A stretch of DNA of 16,197 bases, from contig CAJLYN010000028.1 in assembly GCA_905210875.1 (NCBI GenBank), positions 1-16,197 on the forward strand. Reading direction: 5' to 3'. The notes beneath the pieces are model-generated. The model made no database searches. It was not told where the DNA came from and saw only the letters and a list, made by a program, of their open reading frames with translations. Below, piece by piece: positions 1 through 8,246 of this stretch. The translations under genes and the position numbers were made by a program. The stretch is from an uncultured Bacteroides sp. (GTDB lineage Bacteria; Bacteroidota; Bacteroidia; Bacteroidales; UBA11471). The first letter of the stretch is position 1, and every line of letters begins with the position of its first letter.

Positions 1-299
1 AGGCTGGGTTTAAAAACTATCCAGCATATAAGATATATGATATTGCCTCTTTTTGTTATGATTTAAAAGCTGGAATACAAGCTCTTAGGATTACAAAAAA
101 TGGTATGTTAGTAAATTTGTGGCTCTTTTTTCCGGGTATTAATGGCGAAATAACTTCAATAGCTGTTTATGGAAACAATTTGTCAGGCCATTTAAATGCA
201 ATTCTTTCTTCAATGACTGTCTTTGGCTTACCGGTTGAGTCTGCTGAAATAGAAAGTGGGGCTGAAGATTATATCGATATTTACTTAAAAGAATATTAA
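1..299 (+). CDS. Unrecognised protein, C-terminal part (5' end outside window)
   Basis: The reading frame is open from the first full codon at position 3 to the TAA at 297-299, giving about 98 residues with no start needed inside the window. An ATG at 105 exists, but the frame continues upstream of it, so this is most likely the tail of a longer gene. The visible part mixes short beta-like and helical stretches (for example LWLFFPGINGEITSIAVYG) and ends in an acidic tail (ESGAEDYIDIYLKEY). I see no signal peptide, membrane segment or known motif. The DNA is markedly AT-rich compared with everything to the right of ~800. It is followed after 11 bases by another small AT-rich gene, so the two may be co-transcribed. 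Small AT-rich orphan pairs like this are often effector or immunity genes of accessory islands, but nothing here proves that. Confidence 0.6.
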   Translation, partial: AGFKNYPAYKIYDIASFCYDLKAGIQALRITKNGMLVNLWLFFPGINGEITSIAVYGNNLSGHLNAILSSMTVFGLPVESAEIESGAEDYIDIYLKEY

Positions 300-310
300 A
301 GTTGATAGTT

Positions 311-658
311 ATGCTTAATACAACAAATTATTTGTCGGTGCAAAATTCTGTAATGAGTAATTTTAGTTCTTATATGTCTTTGATGATATATTTAAAATCG
401 ACAATACAAAAAGAAATATTGACGATGCTATCCCCCGAAGAGATTTTGGATATACAGAATAATCGTTTGAATGTCAATGTAATCAATTCTTTGACTAAGT
501 TGGGGAAAAAGTATTACCAATCGCTTAAAGAGAGAAATGACTGTACTTTATATTGTGTTTGTATGGCGATAGGTACGATTATAAAAGAATATGATTGGGG
601 CAGTAAGTATGTTCAACGAGAAGGTATGTGCGAGATTGCTGCAAGTGTAGGGGAATGA
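311..658 (+). CDS. Small hypothetical protein, AT-rich orphan
   Basis: I do not recognise this protein. The frame is open from a TTG at 302, but the first ATG in it is at 311, three codons further in, and is the more natural start (MLNTTNYLSVQ...), giving 115 residues. The sequence looks mostly alpha-helical, with a polar middle (LSPEEILDIQNNRLNVNV) and a C-terminal part containing three Cys in the stretch DCTLYCVCMAIGTIIKEYDW. There is no signal peptide and no clear membrane helix. It starts 11 bases after the stop of the preceding gene and is followed by a hairpin with a T-run, so the pair probably forms the end of one transcript. Base composition matches the preceding gene and contrasts with the rest of the window, which suggests both belong to a transferred segment. 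It could be an immunity-type protein; that is a guess from context only. Confidence 0.6.
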   Translation: MLNTTNYLSVQNSVMSNFSSYMSLMIYLKSTIQKEILTMLSPEEILDIQNNRLNVNVINSLTKLGKKYYQSLKERNDCTLYCVCMAIGTIIKEYDWGSKYVQREGMCEIAASVGE

Positions 659-693
659 TATGAATTATTTTTGAAAATGTGTAATGAAGAGAT

Positions 694-743
694 GCGGCTT
701 CCGTGTTTTTCTCCAGAGGACAAAGGCGGGGCCGCTCTTTTTT
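694..743 (+). terminator. Probable rho-independent terminator after the AT-rich gene pair
   Basis: GCGGC at 694-698 pairs with GCCGC at 731-735, with partial pairing inside the loop region (TTTTTCTCC against GGACAAAGG), and the right arm is followed directly by TCTTTTTTT (736-744). It lies 36 bases after the stop at 658 and would separate the AT-rich pair from the next gene. Confidence 0.55.
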
Positions 744-745
744 TG

Positions 746-753
746 TATCTTTG
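746..753 (+). promoter_or_regulatory. Candidate -7 element for the L,D-transpeptidase gene
   Basis: TATCTTTG matches the Bacteroidota primary sigma -7 consensus TAnnTTTG. It sits directly after the T-run of the preceding terminator and ~50 bases before the ATG at 803. I see no good TTTG at the expected -33 distance, so this is a partial match only. Confidence 0.45.
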
Positions 754-802
754 GAGTCTTGTTTGAATGATTGATAGATAGACTGTTTTTTGCGTTTTGA
801 TT

Positions 803-1486
803 ATGTGGCGTATTGATTTTCGGCAGAAGTTGATGTCGTGTGTGAAGGCCCTGTTGGAACAGTGGCGTATTGTCTTGGGTGTGGTGGTGCTTTCTATTTT
901 GGGAACTGTCGTCTGTGTGGCGATAGGTCGCTCCGAGCCGGCCGACCTCGACGAGCGCGCCGAGGAGGCACTGGCCTATTGCAAGAAACATGGTTACAGC
1001 CGCGACTATTGCGTGCTGGTCGATTATGGCCGCCATTCGGGCAAGCCCCGATTTTTCCTTTGGGATTTCAACAAGGACGAGGTGGCTGCCAAGAGCCTCT
1101 GTGCCCATGGATACGGAAAAGGCAGTACGGCCGGCAATCCGGTGTTCAGCAACGAGTATGGCAGTTTTTGCTCTTCGCTGGGCCATTACCGGATAGGCCG
1201 GGAGAAAACCATGTCGAAACCCCGGGGACGGAAGGCCCTTCTTCTCTACGGAAAAGACAAGAGCAACAGCAACGCCTTGCGTCGCGGTATATTGATACAC
1301 CCGGTGCATCTGCCCACCTTCCCGATTTTCCCTTTTATGATACCGGTAAAGGTGCACGACCTGGGGCTATATACGATACGTCCTTACAGCGAAGGGTGCG
1401 TTACGATACCTTTTGATACCTATAAGACGGTGGCAAAGGTCATAAAGGCGCAGCGCAAGCCGGTGATGATGTGGGTCTATGAATAA
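803..1486 (+). CDS. Murein L,D-transpeptidase-like protein (YkuD_2 / PF13645 type), membrane-anchored
   Basis: This is probably a peptidoglycan-modifying L,D-transpeptidase-family protein acting in the periplasm. With the ATG at 803 (preferred over a TTG at 797) it has 227 residues. A hydrophobic segment at about residues 22-41 looks like an uncleaved signal anchor. The catalytic-type domain covers about residues 70-227. Visible family features are HGYGKGS near 102-108, PVFSNEYGSFCSSLGHY at 113-129, a conserved His in ILIHP (His166), and the SEGC motif at 196-199 with Cys199 as the expected nucleophile. The family usually shows H...S-x-x-G-C-[IV/P]; here the Cys is followed by VTIPF. The length and the FSN.GS..SSLG signature fit the PF13645 group more than classic YkuD. 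The gene stands alone, with an upstream candidate -7 element and about 200 bases of non-coding DNA after it. The exact substrate is unknown. Confidence 0.8.
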   Translation: MWRIDFRQKLMSCVKALLEQWRIVLGVVVLSILGTVVCVAIGRSEPADLDERAEEALAYCKKHGYSRDYCVLVDYGRHSGKPRFFLWDFNKDEVAAKSLCAHGYGKGSTAGNPVFSNEYGSFCSSLGHYRIGREKTMSKPRGRKALLLYGKDKSNSNALRRGILIHPVHLPTFPIFPFMIPVKVHDLGLYTIRPYSEGCVTIPFDTYKTVAKVIKAQRKPVMMWVYE

Positions 1487-1643
1487 TGAGAAAGTGAGTC
1501 GACACGACGACGATACCGAAAATCTCTACCAAAGATAGTGTCGGGGCAGAACCGATGAGAGAATATTTCTCTTGTCTATCGCTCGGTCCTCTCGAAGAAT
1601 AAGCAAATGAGTTGATTTTCTTTGTCTTCTTTGTTGATTCGGC

Positions 1644-1672
1644 GTTGAATTAATATTTATTTTCTATCTTTG
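1644..1672 (+). promoter_or_regulatory. Bacteroidota-type promoter of the acyl-CoA ligase gene
   Basis: TATCTTTG at 1665-1672 fits the TAnnTTTG -7 consensus, and GTTG at 1644-1647 lies 17 bases upstream as a fair -33 TTTG match. The start codon is 22 bases downstream, leaving a short leader. This promoter could serve the whole 1695-5555 run. Confidence 0.6.
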
Positions 1673-1694
1673 CGGGAAATATTAAAGGCTCCCC

Positions 1695-3380
1695 ATGATT
1701 GACGAGAATTTCATTAAAATCTACGAGAAGAGTTTCAAAGAAAACTGGGCGTTGCCCGCATTGACCGATTACAATACCAGAGAGACATTTACCTATGGCG
1801 ATATGGCGCGCCAGATAGCCCGCATACATCTGCTGTTCCGCCATTGCCAGATACGTCGCGGCGACAAGATAGCCCTCATTGGCCGTAATACTCCGCGCTG
1901 GGTGATGGCCTTTTTCGCTTCGGTTACCTATGGAGCGATTATCGTGCCCATCTTGCAGGACTTCAATCCCAACGACGTGCATCACATCATCAACCACTCC
2001 GATGCGGTGTTGCTTTTCTCGGGAAGTCTTGCCTGGGAACATATCGAGATGGAGAAAATCAATCAGGTGAGAGGAGCCATTTCGCTCGAAGATTACAGTT
2101 GTCTCGACCAGCGCGACGGTGAGGACATCATGCAGTATCTTACCGATATGGAGCAACACTTCGAAGAGGCTTATCCTCATGGTTTTACCGAGAAAGACAT
2201 CAAGTATGCCGAGCTCGACAACGACAAGGTGTGCCTCATAAACTATACCTCGGGAACGACGGGATTCAGCAAAGGGGTGATGCTTACCGGCAACAACCTG
2301 GCCGGCAACACCTGTTTCGGCATACGTTCGAAGTTGCATTACAAGGGTAGCAAGTGCTTGTCGTTCCTCCCGCTGGCGCATGCCTACGGTTGCGCGTTCG
2401 ACCTGCTCACTCCGCTGGCCGTGGGTACGCACGTTACGCTGTTGGGAAAAATACCCTCGCCCAAGATTCTGCTCAAAGCCCTCGAAGAGGTCAAGCCCAA
2501 CCTCATCATCTGTGTGCCGCTGATTCTCGAAAAGGTATACCGCAAGCAGATATTGCCCCTGCTCAACAAGCGCACGATGCGCTGGGCACTCTCGCTCCCT
2601 GTCATCGACAACCGCATTTACAATCAGGTATGCAAGAAGCTCATCGACGCCTTCGGCGGCCGCTTCGAACAGGTGATTGTGGGCGGTGCCCCGCTCAATG
2701 CCGAGGTCGAGGCCTTCCTGCATAAAATCAAGTTCCCCTTTACCGTAGGTTATGGCATGACCGAGTGTGCTCCACTCATTAGTTATACCCACTGGAAAGA
2801 GTTTGTCCCCCGCTCGTCGGGACGCATTCTGCCCAACATCATGGAGGTGAAAATCGACTCGTCCGATCCGCAACTCATTCCCGGTGAAATATGTGTGCGT
2901 GGAGAGAATGTCATGAAAGGATATTACAAAAATCCCGAAGCCACCGAAAAAGTGCTTGTCGACGGCTGGTTACGCACCGGCGACATGGGTACGGTGAGTG
3001 AAGACGGAACTATTTTTATCAAGGGACGTTATAAAACCATGATACTCGGTGCTAACGGACAGAATGTCTATCCCGAAGAAATCGAGTCGAAACTCAATAA
3101 TATGCCCTTTGTCATGGAGAGTCTCGTCATCGAGAAAGATGGAAAACTCGTGGCACTGGTCTATCCCGATTTCGAAGCGATAGACACCTACGGACTCACC
3201 AACGACGACCTGCCTGTCGCCATGGAAGAGGTGCGTCGCAACTTGAACAAGGAGGTGGCTCCGTATGAAAATATTGCCCATATATACATTTACCAGTCGG
3301 AGTTTGAAAAGACCCCGAAACGCAGTATCAAACGATATCTCTATACCAATTTTACTCCACTTCCCGATAAAAACGAATAA
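1695..3380 (+). CDS. AMP-binding long-chain fatty acid--CoA ligase family protein
   Basis: An adenylate-forming enzyme that most likely activates a fatty acid with ATP and CoA in the cytoplasm; the substrate cannot be read from sequence. The 561 residues carry the family's core motifs in order: P-loop YTSGTTGFSKGVML (184-197), the A5 motif YGMTECAP (353-360), WLRTGDMG (425-432) and the hinge/A8 region GRYKTMILGANGQNVYPEE (444-462). The C-terminal A10 region reads TPKRSIKRY (540-548). Aligned on the usual K-x-x-R ending, Ser544 falls where the catalytic lysine is expected, with lysines at 542 and 546 on either side. There is no signal peptide; the length suits a shorter ACSL/FadD-like ligase. 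The ATG at 1695 follows a -7 element by 22 bases. gpmI begins 40 bases after the stop with no promoter that I can see, so co-transcription is likely. Confidence 0.88.
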   Translation: MIDENFIKIYEKSFKENWALPALTDYNTRETFTYGDMARQIARIHLLFRHCQIRRGDKIALIGRNTPRWVMAFFASVTYGAIIVPILQDFNPNDVHHIINHSDAVLLFSGSLAWEHIEMEKINQVRGAISLEDYSCLDQRDGEDIMQYLTDMEQHFEEAYPHGFTEKDIKYAELDNDKVCLINYTSGTTGFSKGVMLTGNNLAGNTCFGIRSKLHYKGSKCLSFLPLAHAYGCAFDLLTPLAVGTHVTLLGKIPSPKILLKALEEVKPNLIICVPLILEKVYRKQILPLLNKRTMRWALSLPVIDNRIYNQVCKKLIDAFGGRFEQVIVGGAPLNAEVEAFLHKIKFPFTVGYGMTECAPLISYTHWKEFVPRSSGRILPNIMEVKIDSSDPQLIPGEICVRGENVMKGYYKNPEATEKVLVDGWLRTGDMGTVSEDGTIFIKGRYKTMILGANGQNVYPEEIESKLNNMPFVMESLVIEKDGKLVALVYPDFEAIDTYGLTNDDLPVAMEEVRRNLNKEVAPYENIAHIYIYQSEFEKTPKRSIKRYLYTNFTPLPDKNE

Positions 3381-3420
3381 TAACCTATTCGGTAAAAAAG
3401 ATACTTAAAAGATTACGACT

Positions 3421-4947
3421 ATGAACAAAAAAGCATTTCTGTTGATTCTTGACGGCTGGGGCATAGGCGACCGAGCCAAAGATGATGTGATTTATAACAC
3501 CCCCACTCCCCATTGGGACAAGTTGCTGGCTACCTATCCGCATTCGCAGTTGCAGGCTTCGGGTGAGAATGTAGGTCTGCCTCACGGCCAGATGGGTAAC
3601 TCCGAGGTAGGCCACCTCAACATCGGTGCCGGCCGTATCGTATACCAGGACCTCGTGAAGATAAACCGCGCTTGTGCCGACAAGTCGATATTTTCCAACC
3701 CCGAAATCGTGAAGGCCTTTACCTATGCCCGTGATAACGGAAAACAGGTGCATCTGATGGGTCTTGTCTCCGATGGTGGCGTTCACAGCTCGCTCGATCA
3801 CCTTTTTGTCTTGTGCGATATTGCTGCCGAGTACGGCATCGACAAGACCTTTGTGCACTGCTTCATGGACGGTCGTGACACCGACCCGCACAGTGGTAAA
3901 GGCTTTATCGATTCGCTCGAAAAACATCTGGCCGGCAAGAAAGGCGCCATTGCCTCGATTATAGGCCGTTACTACGCCATGGACCGCGACAAACGTTGGG
4001 AACGTATAAAAGAGGCTTACGACCTACTCGTCTCGGGCAAGGGTACCCCCGCTACCGATATGGTGGCCGCCATGCAGGCTTCGTACGACGAAGGTGTAAC
4101 CGACGAATTTGTAAAACCCATCGTTCATGTCGATGCTGCCGGCAAACCTCTCTCGGTCATCGAAGAGGGCGATGTTGTTATCTTCTTCAACTACCGCAAC
4201 GACCGGGCCAAGGAGCTTACCATCGTACTCACCCAGCAGGATATGCCCGAAGTCGGTATGCATACCCTTCCGCTCTACTACTGCTGCATGACCCCCTACG
4301 ATGCCAAGTTCACCGGGCTGCATATCCTCTTTGACAAGGAGAATGTAGAGAACACGTTGGGCGAGATTGTTTCCAAGGCAGGTTTGAAGCAGCTGCGTAT
4401 TGCCGAAACCGAAAAATATGCGCACGTAACATTCTTCTTCTCGGGCGGCAGGGAGAAAGAGTTTGAAGGCGAAGACCGCATACTCATTCCCTCTCCCAAA
4501 GTGGCTACCTATGACCTGAAACCCGAGATGAGCGTTTATGAGGTGACAGATGCCCTTAATGCAGCCTTGGCGTCGGGCAAGTACGACCTGGTGGTGTGCA
4601 ACTTTGCCAACGGCGACATGGTGGGACATACCGGCGTGTATAGTGCCATCGAAAAAGCAGTGAAGGCTGTCGACGAGTGTGTCGGCTCGGTTATCGATAC
4701 CGCCGTTGCCAATGGATATGAGGCTATCATCATTGCTGACCACGGTAATGCCGACCATGCGCTCAATGCCGACGGTACCCCCAATACGGCCCACTCGCTC
4801 AATCCTGTTCCCTTCGTATATGTAACCTCCAACAAGCAGGCTCACGTCGAGAACGGTATTCTGGCCGATGTGGCTCCTTCGATATGCCACATCATGGGTA
4901 TTGAGTTGCCGGCTCAAATGACGGGAAAATGTCTCATCAAGGATTAA
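3421..4947 (+). CDS. gpmI: 2,3-bisphosphoglycerate-independent phosphoglycerate mutase
   Basis: Interconverts 3-phosphoglycerate and 2-phosphoglycerate in glycolysis/gluconeogenesis, using two metal ions and a phosphoserine intermediate. The 508 residues match the family's usual length of about 510. Family signatures are clear: LILDGWG with metal-binding Asp11 near the N-terminus, [17 protein letters not shown] (56-72) with catalytic Ser61, MDGRDTDP (149-156) in the phosphotransferase insert, and the C-terminal metal sites in [12 protein letters not shown] and ADHGNADH. Start and stop are unambiguous. It lies 40 bases after the acyl-CoA ligase and 17 bases before the preferred start of the DUF3109 gene, all on one strand, suggesting a shared transcript. 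I see no -7 element in the 40-base gap. Confidence 0.97.
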   Translation: MNKKAFLLILDGWGIGDRAKDDVIYNTPTPHWDKLLATYPHSQLQASGENVGLPHGQMGNSEVGHLNIGAGRIVYQDLVKINRACADKSIFSNPEIVKAFTYARDNGKQVHLMGLVSDGGVHSSLDHLFVLCDIAAEYGIDKTFVHCFMDGRDTDPHSGKGFIDSLEKHLAGKKGAIASIIGRYYAMDRDKRWERIKEAYDLLVSGKGTPATDMVAAMQASYDEGVTDEFVKPIVHVDAAGKPLSVIEEGDVVIFFNYRNDRAKELTIVLTQQDMPEVGMHTLPLYYCCMTPYDAKFTGLHILFDKENVENTLGEIVSKAGLKQLRIAETEKYAHVTFFFSGGREKEFEGEDRILIPSPKVATYDLKPEMSVYEVTDALNAALASGKYDLVVCNFANGDMVGHTGVYSAIEKAVKAVDECVGSVIDTAVANGYEAIIIADHGNADHALNADGTPNTAHSLNPVPFVYVTSNKQAHVENGILADVAPSICHIMGIELPAQMTGKCLIKD

Positions 4948-4964
4948 CCGACGAAGAAACCTGT

Positions 4965-5555
4965 ATGTTGCAGATAGGCGATGTGCTTGTCAGTCTCGAT
5001 GTGGTCGAGCGGGAATTTGTGTGTAACCTCTCCGCGTGCCGTGGGGCCTGTTGCATCGAAGGCGATGCCGGGGCTCCGATTACCGAAGAGGAACACGCTC
5101 TGCTCAAAGCTCTGCTTCCCGAGGTGTGGAACGACCTCACACCAGCGGCTCGCGAAGTGATTCGTGCGCAGGGAGTGGCCTATGTCGACGAGGAGGGCGA
5201 CCTGGTAACCTCGATTGTCAACGGGAAAGACTGTGTGTTTACCTGTTATGGCGAAGACGGCATGTGCATGTGTGCCATCGAGAAGGCCTTCCGCGAGGGA
5301 CGCATATCGTTCTATAAACCGCTCTCGTGTCACCTCTATCCGGTAAGGATAAGCCGTTATCCCTCTTTTACGGCGGTCAATTACCACCGTTGGAAGATAT
5401 GCAAGGCTGCCGAGGTGCTGGGCCGGAAAGAGGGGGTGAAGGTATACCGTTTCCTGCGCGAGCCGCTGATTCGCTGTTTCGGGCAGGAGTGGTACGACGA
5501 GCTTGATGGTGCGGCTGAGGCCTATTTGCAGCAAAAGGAGCGGGGCGAGTTATAA
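4965..5555 (+). CDS. DUF3109 family cysteine-rich protein
   Basis: A protein of unknown function that resembles the DUF3109 (PF11307) family common in Bacteroidota. I choose the ATG at 4965 (MLQIGDVLVSLDVVE...), 17 bases after the gpmI stop, because family members start with a short M-x-QIxD-type N-terminus. An in-frame ATG at 4929 would overlap gpmI and add 12 unusual residues. The 196 residues contain 11 cysteines, concentrated in CNLSACRGACC (20-30), CVFTCYGEDGMCMC (90-103), CHLYP (122-126) and one each at 146 and 171. The spacing looks like a metal or Fe-S binding fold related in style to the YkgJ-type Cys-rich proteins; that comparison is mine. It has no signal peptide. A strong hairpin terminator follows 27 bases after the stop. 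Its link to glycolysis or fatty-acid activation is unknown. Confidence 0.85.
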   Translation: MLQIGDVLVSLDVVEREFVCNLSACRGACCIEGDAGAPITEEEHALLKALLPEVWNDLTPAAREVIRAQGVAYVDEEGDLVTSIVNGKDCVFTCYGEDGMCMCAIEKAFREGRISFYKPLSCHLYPVRISRYPSFTAVNYHRWKICKAAEVLGRKEGVKVYRFLREPLIRCFGQEWYDELDGAAEAYLQQKERGEL

Positions 5556-5581
5556 ATACGGCCTGTTTCTTGTTATACAAA

Positions 5582-5620
5582 GAAGGGGACGACAGCATTC
5601 TGTCGTCCCCTTCCTGTTTT
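5582..5620. terminator. Strong intergenic terminator, probably shared by both strands
   Basis: A perfect 14-bp stem (GAAGGGGACGACAG at 5582-5595 with CTGTCGTCCCCTTC at 5600-5613) closes a CATT loop. On the plus strand it is followed by CTGTTTTT, ending the 1695-5555 run. On the minus strand it lies 21 bases beyond the panB stop and is followed by TTTGTA, a weaker U-tract, so it can serve both convergent genes. Confidence 0.85.
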
Positions 5621-5633
5621 TGCCGCTGTTGCC

Positions 5634-6452
5634 TCAGTATTGTTCCGAGGCGTTGGGGAAGTCTTTTGACTTGACGTCAGAGATGTATTGCGAAACGGCG
5701 TCGGTGATAATGCTGTGCAGGTCGGCATACCGGCGCAGGAACCGCGGAGAGAAATCCTTGTTGATGCCCAGCATGTCGTGCATGACCAGTACCTGCCCGT
5801 CGACCCCGCCGCCGGCTCCGATACCGATGACGGGTATGCTTATCTCATTGGCCACGCGTTCGGCCAGTTTGGCGGGAATTTTTTCCAGCACGAGAGCAAA
5901 GCAGCCGAGCTCTTCGAGCAGATGGGCATCTTTGATGAGCTGCTGGGCTTCGGCCTCTTCTTTGGCGCGCACGGCATAGGTGCCGAATTTGTTGATGGAT
6001 TGCGGGGTGAGTCCGAGATGCCCCATGATGGGTATGCCGGCACTGAGAATACGCACGATAGATTCTTTAATCTCTTCGCCGCCTTCCAGTTTTACGGCGT
6101 CGGCGCCGGTCTCCTTCATGATGCGGATGGCCGATGCCAGAGCCTCCTTGGAGTTGCCCTGATAAGAGCCGAAGGGCATGTCGACAACGACCAGGGCCCG
6201 CTTTACGGCCCGCACGACGGCCTGTCCGTGGTAGATCATCTGGTCGAGGGTCATGGGCAGGGTGGTGATGTTTCCGGCCATGACGTTCGAGGCCGAGTCG
6301 CCTACGAGAATGACATCCATGCCCGAGCGGTCGATGAGTGTGGCCATGGAGTAGTCATATGCGGTGAGCATGGCTATTTTTTCGCCGCGCTGTTTCATTT
6401 CGATAAGGCGGCGTGTGGTTACTTTCCGGGTATCTTCGGTATAAGTTGACAT
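5634..6452 (-). CDS. panB: 3-methyl-2-oxobutanoate hydroxymethyltransferase
   Basis: First committed enzyme of pantothenate synthesis: transfers a hydroxymethyl group from 5,10-methylene-tetrahydrofolate to 2-oxoisovalerate, giving ketopantoate. The 272-residue protein from the ATG at 6452 has the expected metal and active-site residues, judged by alignment with the E. coli enzyme: Asp52 in [10 protein letters not shown], Asp91 in [10 protein letters not shown], Lys121 in AVKLEGG and Glu190 in LVLEKIP, plus the C-terminal [20 protein letters not shown] (210-229). An in-frame ATG further upstream (6506) is rejected because the -7 promoter element lies between it and 6452. The gene is convergent with the DUF3109 gene, with a shared terminator. 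panC and panD are not in the window. The secreted TPR/YD-repeat gene lies 90 bases upstream on the same strand; I see no functional connection. Confidence 0.96.
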   Translation of the reverse strand: MSTYTEDTRKVTTRRLIEMKQRGEKIAMLTAYDYSMATLIDRSGMDVILVGDSASNVMAGNITTLPMTLDQMIYHGQAVVRAVKRALVVVDMPFGSYQGNSKEALASAIRIMKETGADAVKLEGGEEIKESIVRILSAGIPIMGHLGLTPQSINKFGTYAVRAKEEAEAQQLIKDAHLLEELGCFALVLEKIPAKLAERVANEISIPVIGIGAGGGVDGQVLVMHDMLGINKDFSPRFLRRYADLHSIITDAVSQYISDVKSKDFPNASEQY

Positions 6453-6480
6453 AGTGAAAGATTGTGTTTGTATGTTGCTG

Positions 6481-6507
6481 CAAAGGTATGACTTTTTATA
6501 ATACAAA
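6481..6507 (-). promoter_or_regulatory. Candidate Bacteroidota-type promoter of panB
   Basis: On the minus strand, TACCTTTG (6488 to 6481) matches TAnnTTTG, and TTTG (6507 to 6504) lies 15 bases upstream, a little closer than usual for the -33 element. The ATG at 6452 is ~28 bases downstream of the -7 box, which fixes the panB start there. Confidence 0.55.
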
Positions 6508-6542
6508 CTGTTCTTATCACTTTTTATTTGCCGTGGGCAGGG

Positions 6543-8201
6543 CTATTCATAGGAGTAGTACTCGATGGTGCGTTGGGTGTCGATGCGTCCGTCTGCGGAG
6601 TGCTGGGTGCGGGATATCCAGTTGTTTTGGTCGTCGTAGACATACTCAAATGTCGTGTCTTCCTTCCGGCTGCCACTCACCGTCGTGATTTTGGCCACGT
6701 CGTTGTGCTCGTTGTAGTAATAGATTTTTTCCCGGCGTGAGCGGCCGTTAATGTCGATTTCGAGCTTGACGTTTCCGTCGGGGGTATAATATGTGGTGGT
6801 CGTGTTCTGCGGTTTGTCGGTGTCGTAGCTTTTAGATGAGATAAGGTTTCCGCTTTCGTTATAGGTATATTCGGTCTTGCGCTTTTTCTTTGACCCTTGC
6901 GTGTAGTCTATGCGGGTGGCCAGCCGCTTGTCTCCATATTCGAGCGTGCTGATAACCTGCTCCTTCCCTGCTTTGTCGATTTCGGTAATGCGGTCGATTT
7001 CCCGTTGGGGAGTGTAGTAGAAGTTTTTCTGACTTCCGGAAGAGATGATGGAACTGAGGGTAAAGTCGGGGTGGTAGAGATAATTTGTCTCTACACTCTT
7101 TCCTCCGCTCTGTTTTTCCCGGAAGATGAGTTTCCCCAACTGGTCATAGCGGTAGGTAGTCGTTGTCTGTGTCTCTTTTCCGTTGCGCAGTTCCGACGAA
7201 GTTTCCTGTATGCTTTTTACGTAGCCTTTGAGGTTGTAGCTCGACCAGTGCCAACTGCTTTTTTGAAGGTAACCCAACCAGTCTTTGAGGGGGGCGAGGT
7301 AAGTGGAGTTGGGGTAGTTGCTGACAAACCTGTCATAGCCATATTGGGTGGGCTGCTGGGTAATGGCCATGTAGTCAAACGATTCGATGGCCGATTGTAC
7401 CTCTTCTTTCATCGGGAGGTCGGGGTATTCGTCCAATAGGGCCAGGTAGGCCTCCTTGGTGTGCGTGTCGCGGGCTTGGGCATAGGCCAGTCGGTAGATG
7501 CGATCGCGGGCCTCCTCTACAAGAGGCGACTGGGGGTAAAGTTCGATAAACTTCTTGTAGGCATCAATGGTGTTGTCGAGTTGGGCAAACGTGGTTTTGT
7601 CGGCCAGTCGGGTTATCTCTACCACATGAGGCGATGAGGTGTAGTGCGTGAGAAAGTAGTTGTAGGCCTCGATGGTGCCCTTTTCGAGCGCCTGACGGTA
7701 GGCAATCTCTTCTTGCCGGGCATACGCCTCAGCGGCCCATGGGCTTTGGGGGCAGAGGCCGATGAAGTGGGCATAGCTTGCCTCACTGTTTTCCTGGCAG
7801 GCTTGGTGGTAGAGGTTGCGTTCGATTTGCACGCGAATAGAGTCGAGGGAGTTCTCTTTTTTGTCGAGAAAGCGTATGAGTGTGCGCTCCTTGCTGTTGG
7901 GCAGCAGCGCGCGGTTGAATATGTCGTATGATTTTTCGGGGTCGTAAGCGGTGTATTCGGGGGTATTGAACAGCAGGCAGTCGCACAGGTCGATGAGTAG
8001 CAGTTCGCTTTTCTTACTGCTGTCATAGACTTTGTTGCGGCGTTCAATGGCTTTGTCGATTTTTTTGTCGATAATCAGGTCATAGATTTGTACCGGATTC
8101 TGGGCATACAGCGTATTTCCTGCTGGCAAGAGAACCAAAAGGGTGAGGAACAGCCAGCGGAACGATATGTGAGTGGGCAGAACGCTGAAAGTCGGCAACA
8201 T
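6543..8201 (-). CDS. Secreted protein with TPR-like repeats and C-terminal RHS/YD-like repeats
   Basis: Function unknown. From the ATG at 8201 the product has 552 residues. It begins with a signal peptide (hydrophobic WLFLTLLVLLPAG, likely cleavage after LYA near residue 33) and no lipobox. Residues ~35-310 are helical repeats like tetratricopeptides (for example DAYKKFIELYPQSPLVEEAR and EAYLALLDEYPDLP), a style seen in envelope assembly scaffolds. Residues ~325-552 hold beta-strand repeats of the RHS/YD type (YRYDQLGKLIFRE, YTYNESGNLISSKSYD, YYNEHNDVAKITT, YVYDDQNNWISRTQ), ending in a tyrosine-rich tail. Bacteroidota encode many such small secreted YD-repeat proteins; it has no toxin-like C-terminus after the repeats. 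It is divergently transcribed from the fimbrial locus and lies upstream of panB. An upstream ATG at 8249 is disfavoured because it overlaps the -7 element. Confidence 0.75.
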   Translation of the reverse strand: MLPTFSVLPTHISFRWLFLTLLVLLPAGNTLYAQNPVQIYDLIIDKKIDKAIERRNKVYDSSKKSELLLIDLCDCLLFNTPEYTAYDPEKSYDIFNRALLPNSKERTLIRFLDKKENSLDSIRVQIERNLYHQACQENSEASYAHFIGLCPQSPWAAEAYARQEEIAYRQALEKGTIEAYNYFLTHYTSSPHVVEITRLADKTTFAQLDNTIDAYKKFIELYPQSPLVEEARDRIYRLAYAQARDTHTKEAYLALLDEYPDLPMKEEVQSAIESFDYMAITQQPTQYGYDRFVSNYPNSTYLAPLKDWLGYLQKSSWHWSSYNLKGYVKSIQETSSELRNGKETQTTTTYRYDQLGKLIFREKQSGGKSVETNYLYHPDFTLSSIISSGSQKNFYYTPQREIDRITEIDKAGKEQVISTLEYGDKRLATRIDYTQGSKKKRKTEYTYNESGNLISSKSYDTDKPQNTTTTYYTPDGNVKLEIDINGRSRREKIYYYNEHNDVAKITTVSGSRKEDTTFEYVYDDQNNWISRTQHSADGRIDTQRTIEYYSYE

Positions 8202-8246
8202 CTTAAATAAAAAAGTCAAAGGTTGTTGTGCATGTATTTTAATCAA

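Noticed and set aside
1551..1588. Inverted repeats (ACCGA/TCGGT, AGAGAA/TTCTCT) after the L,D-transpeptidase gene
   Set aside because: The stems are short, separated by unpaired bases and lack a T-run, so I do not call a terminator.
1650..2873. A 407-codon open frame on the minus strand inside the acyl-CoA ligase gene
   Set aside because: The plus strand encodes a ligase with all expected motifs; the antisense frame shows low-complexity His/Gly-rich composition and no family signature.
4024..4917. A 297-codon minus-strand frame within gpmI
   Set aside because: It overlaps an unmistakable gpmI; no own promoter or family motif is visible.
5688..6449. A plus-strand frame of 253 codons over panB
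   Set aside because: panB on the minus strand has its catalytic residues; the plus-strand reading has only Gly/His-rich filler.
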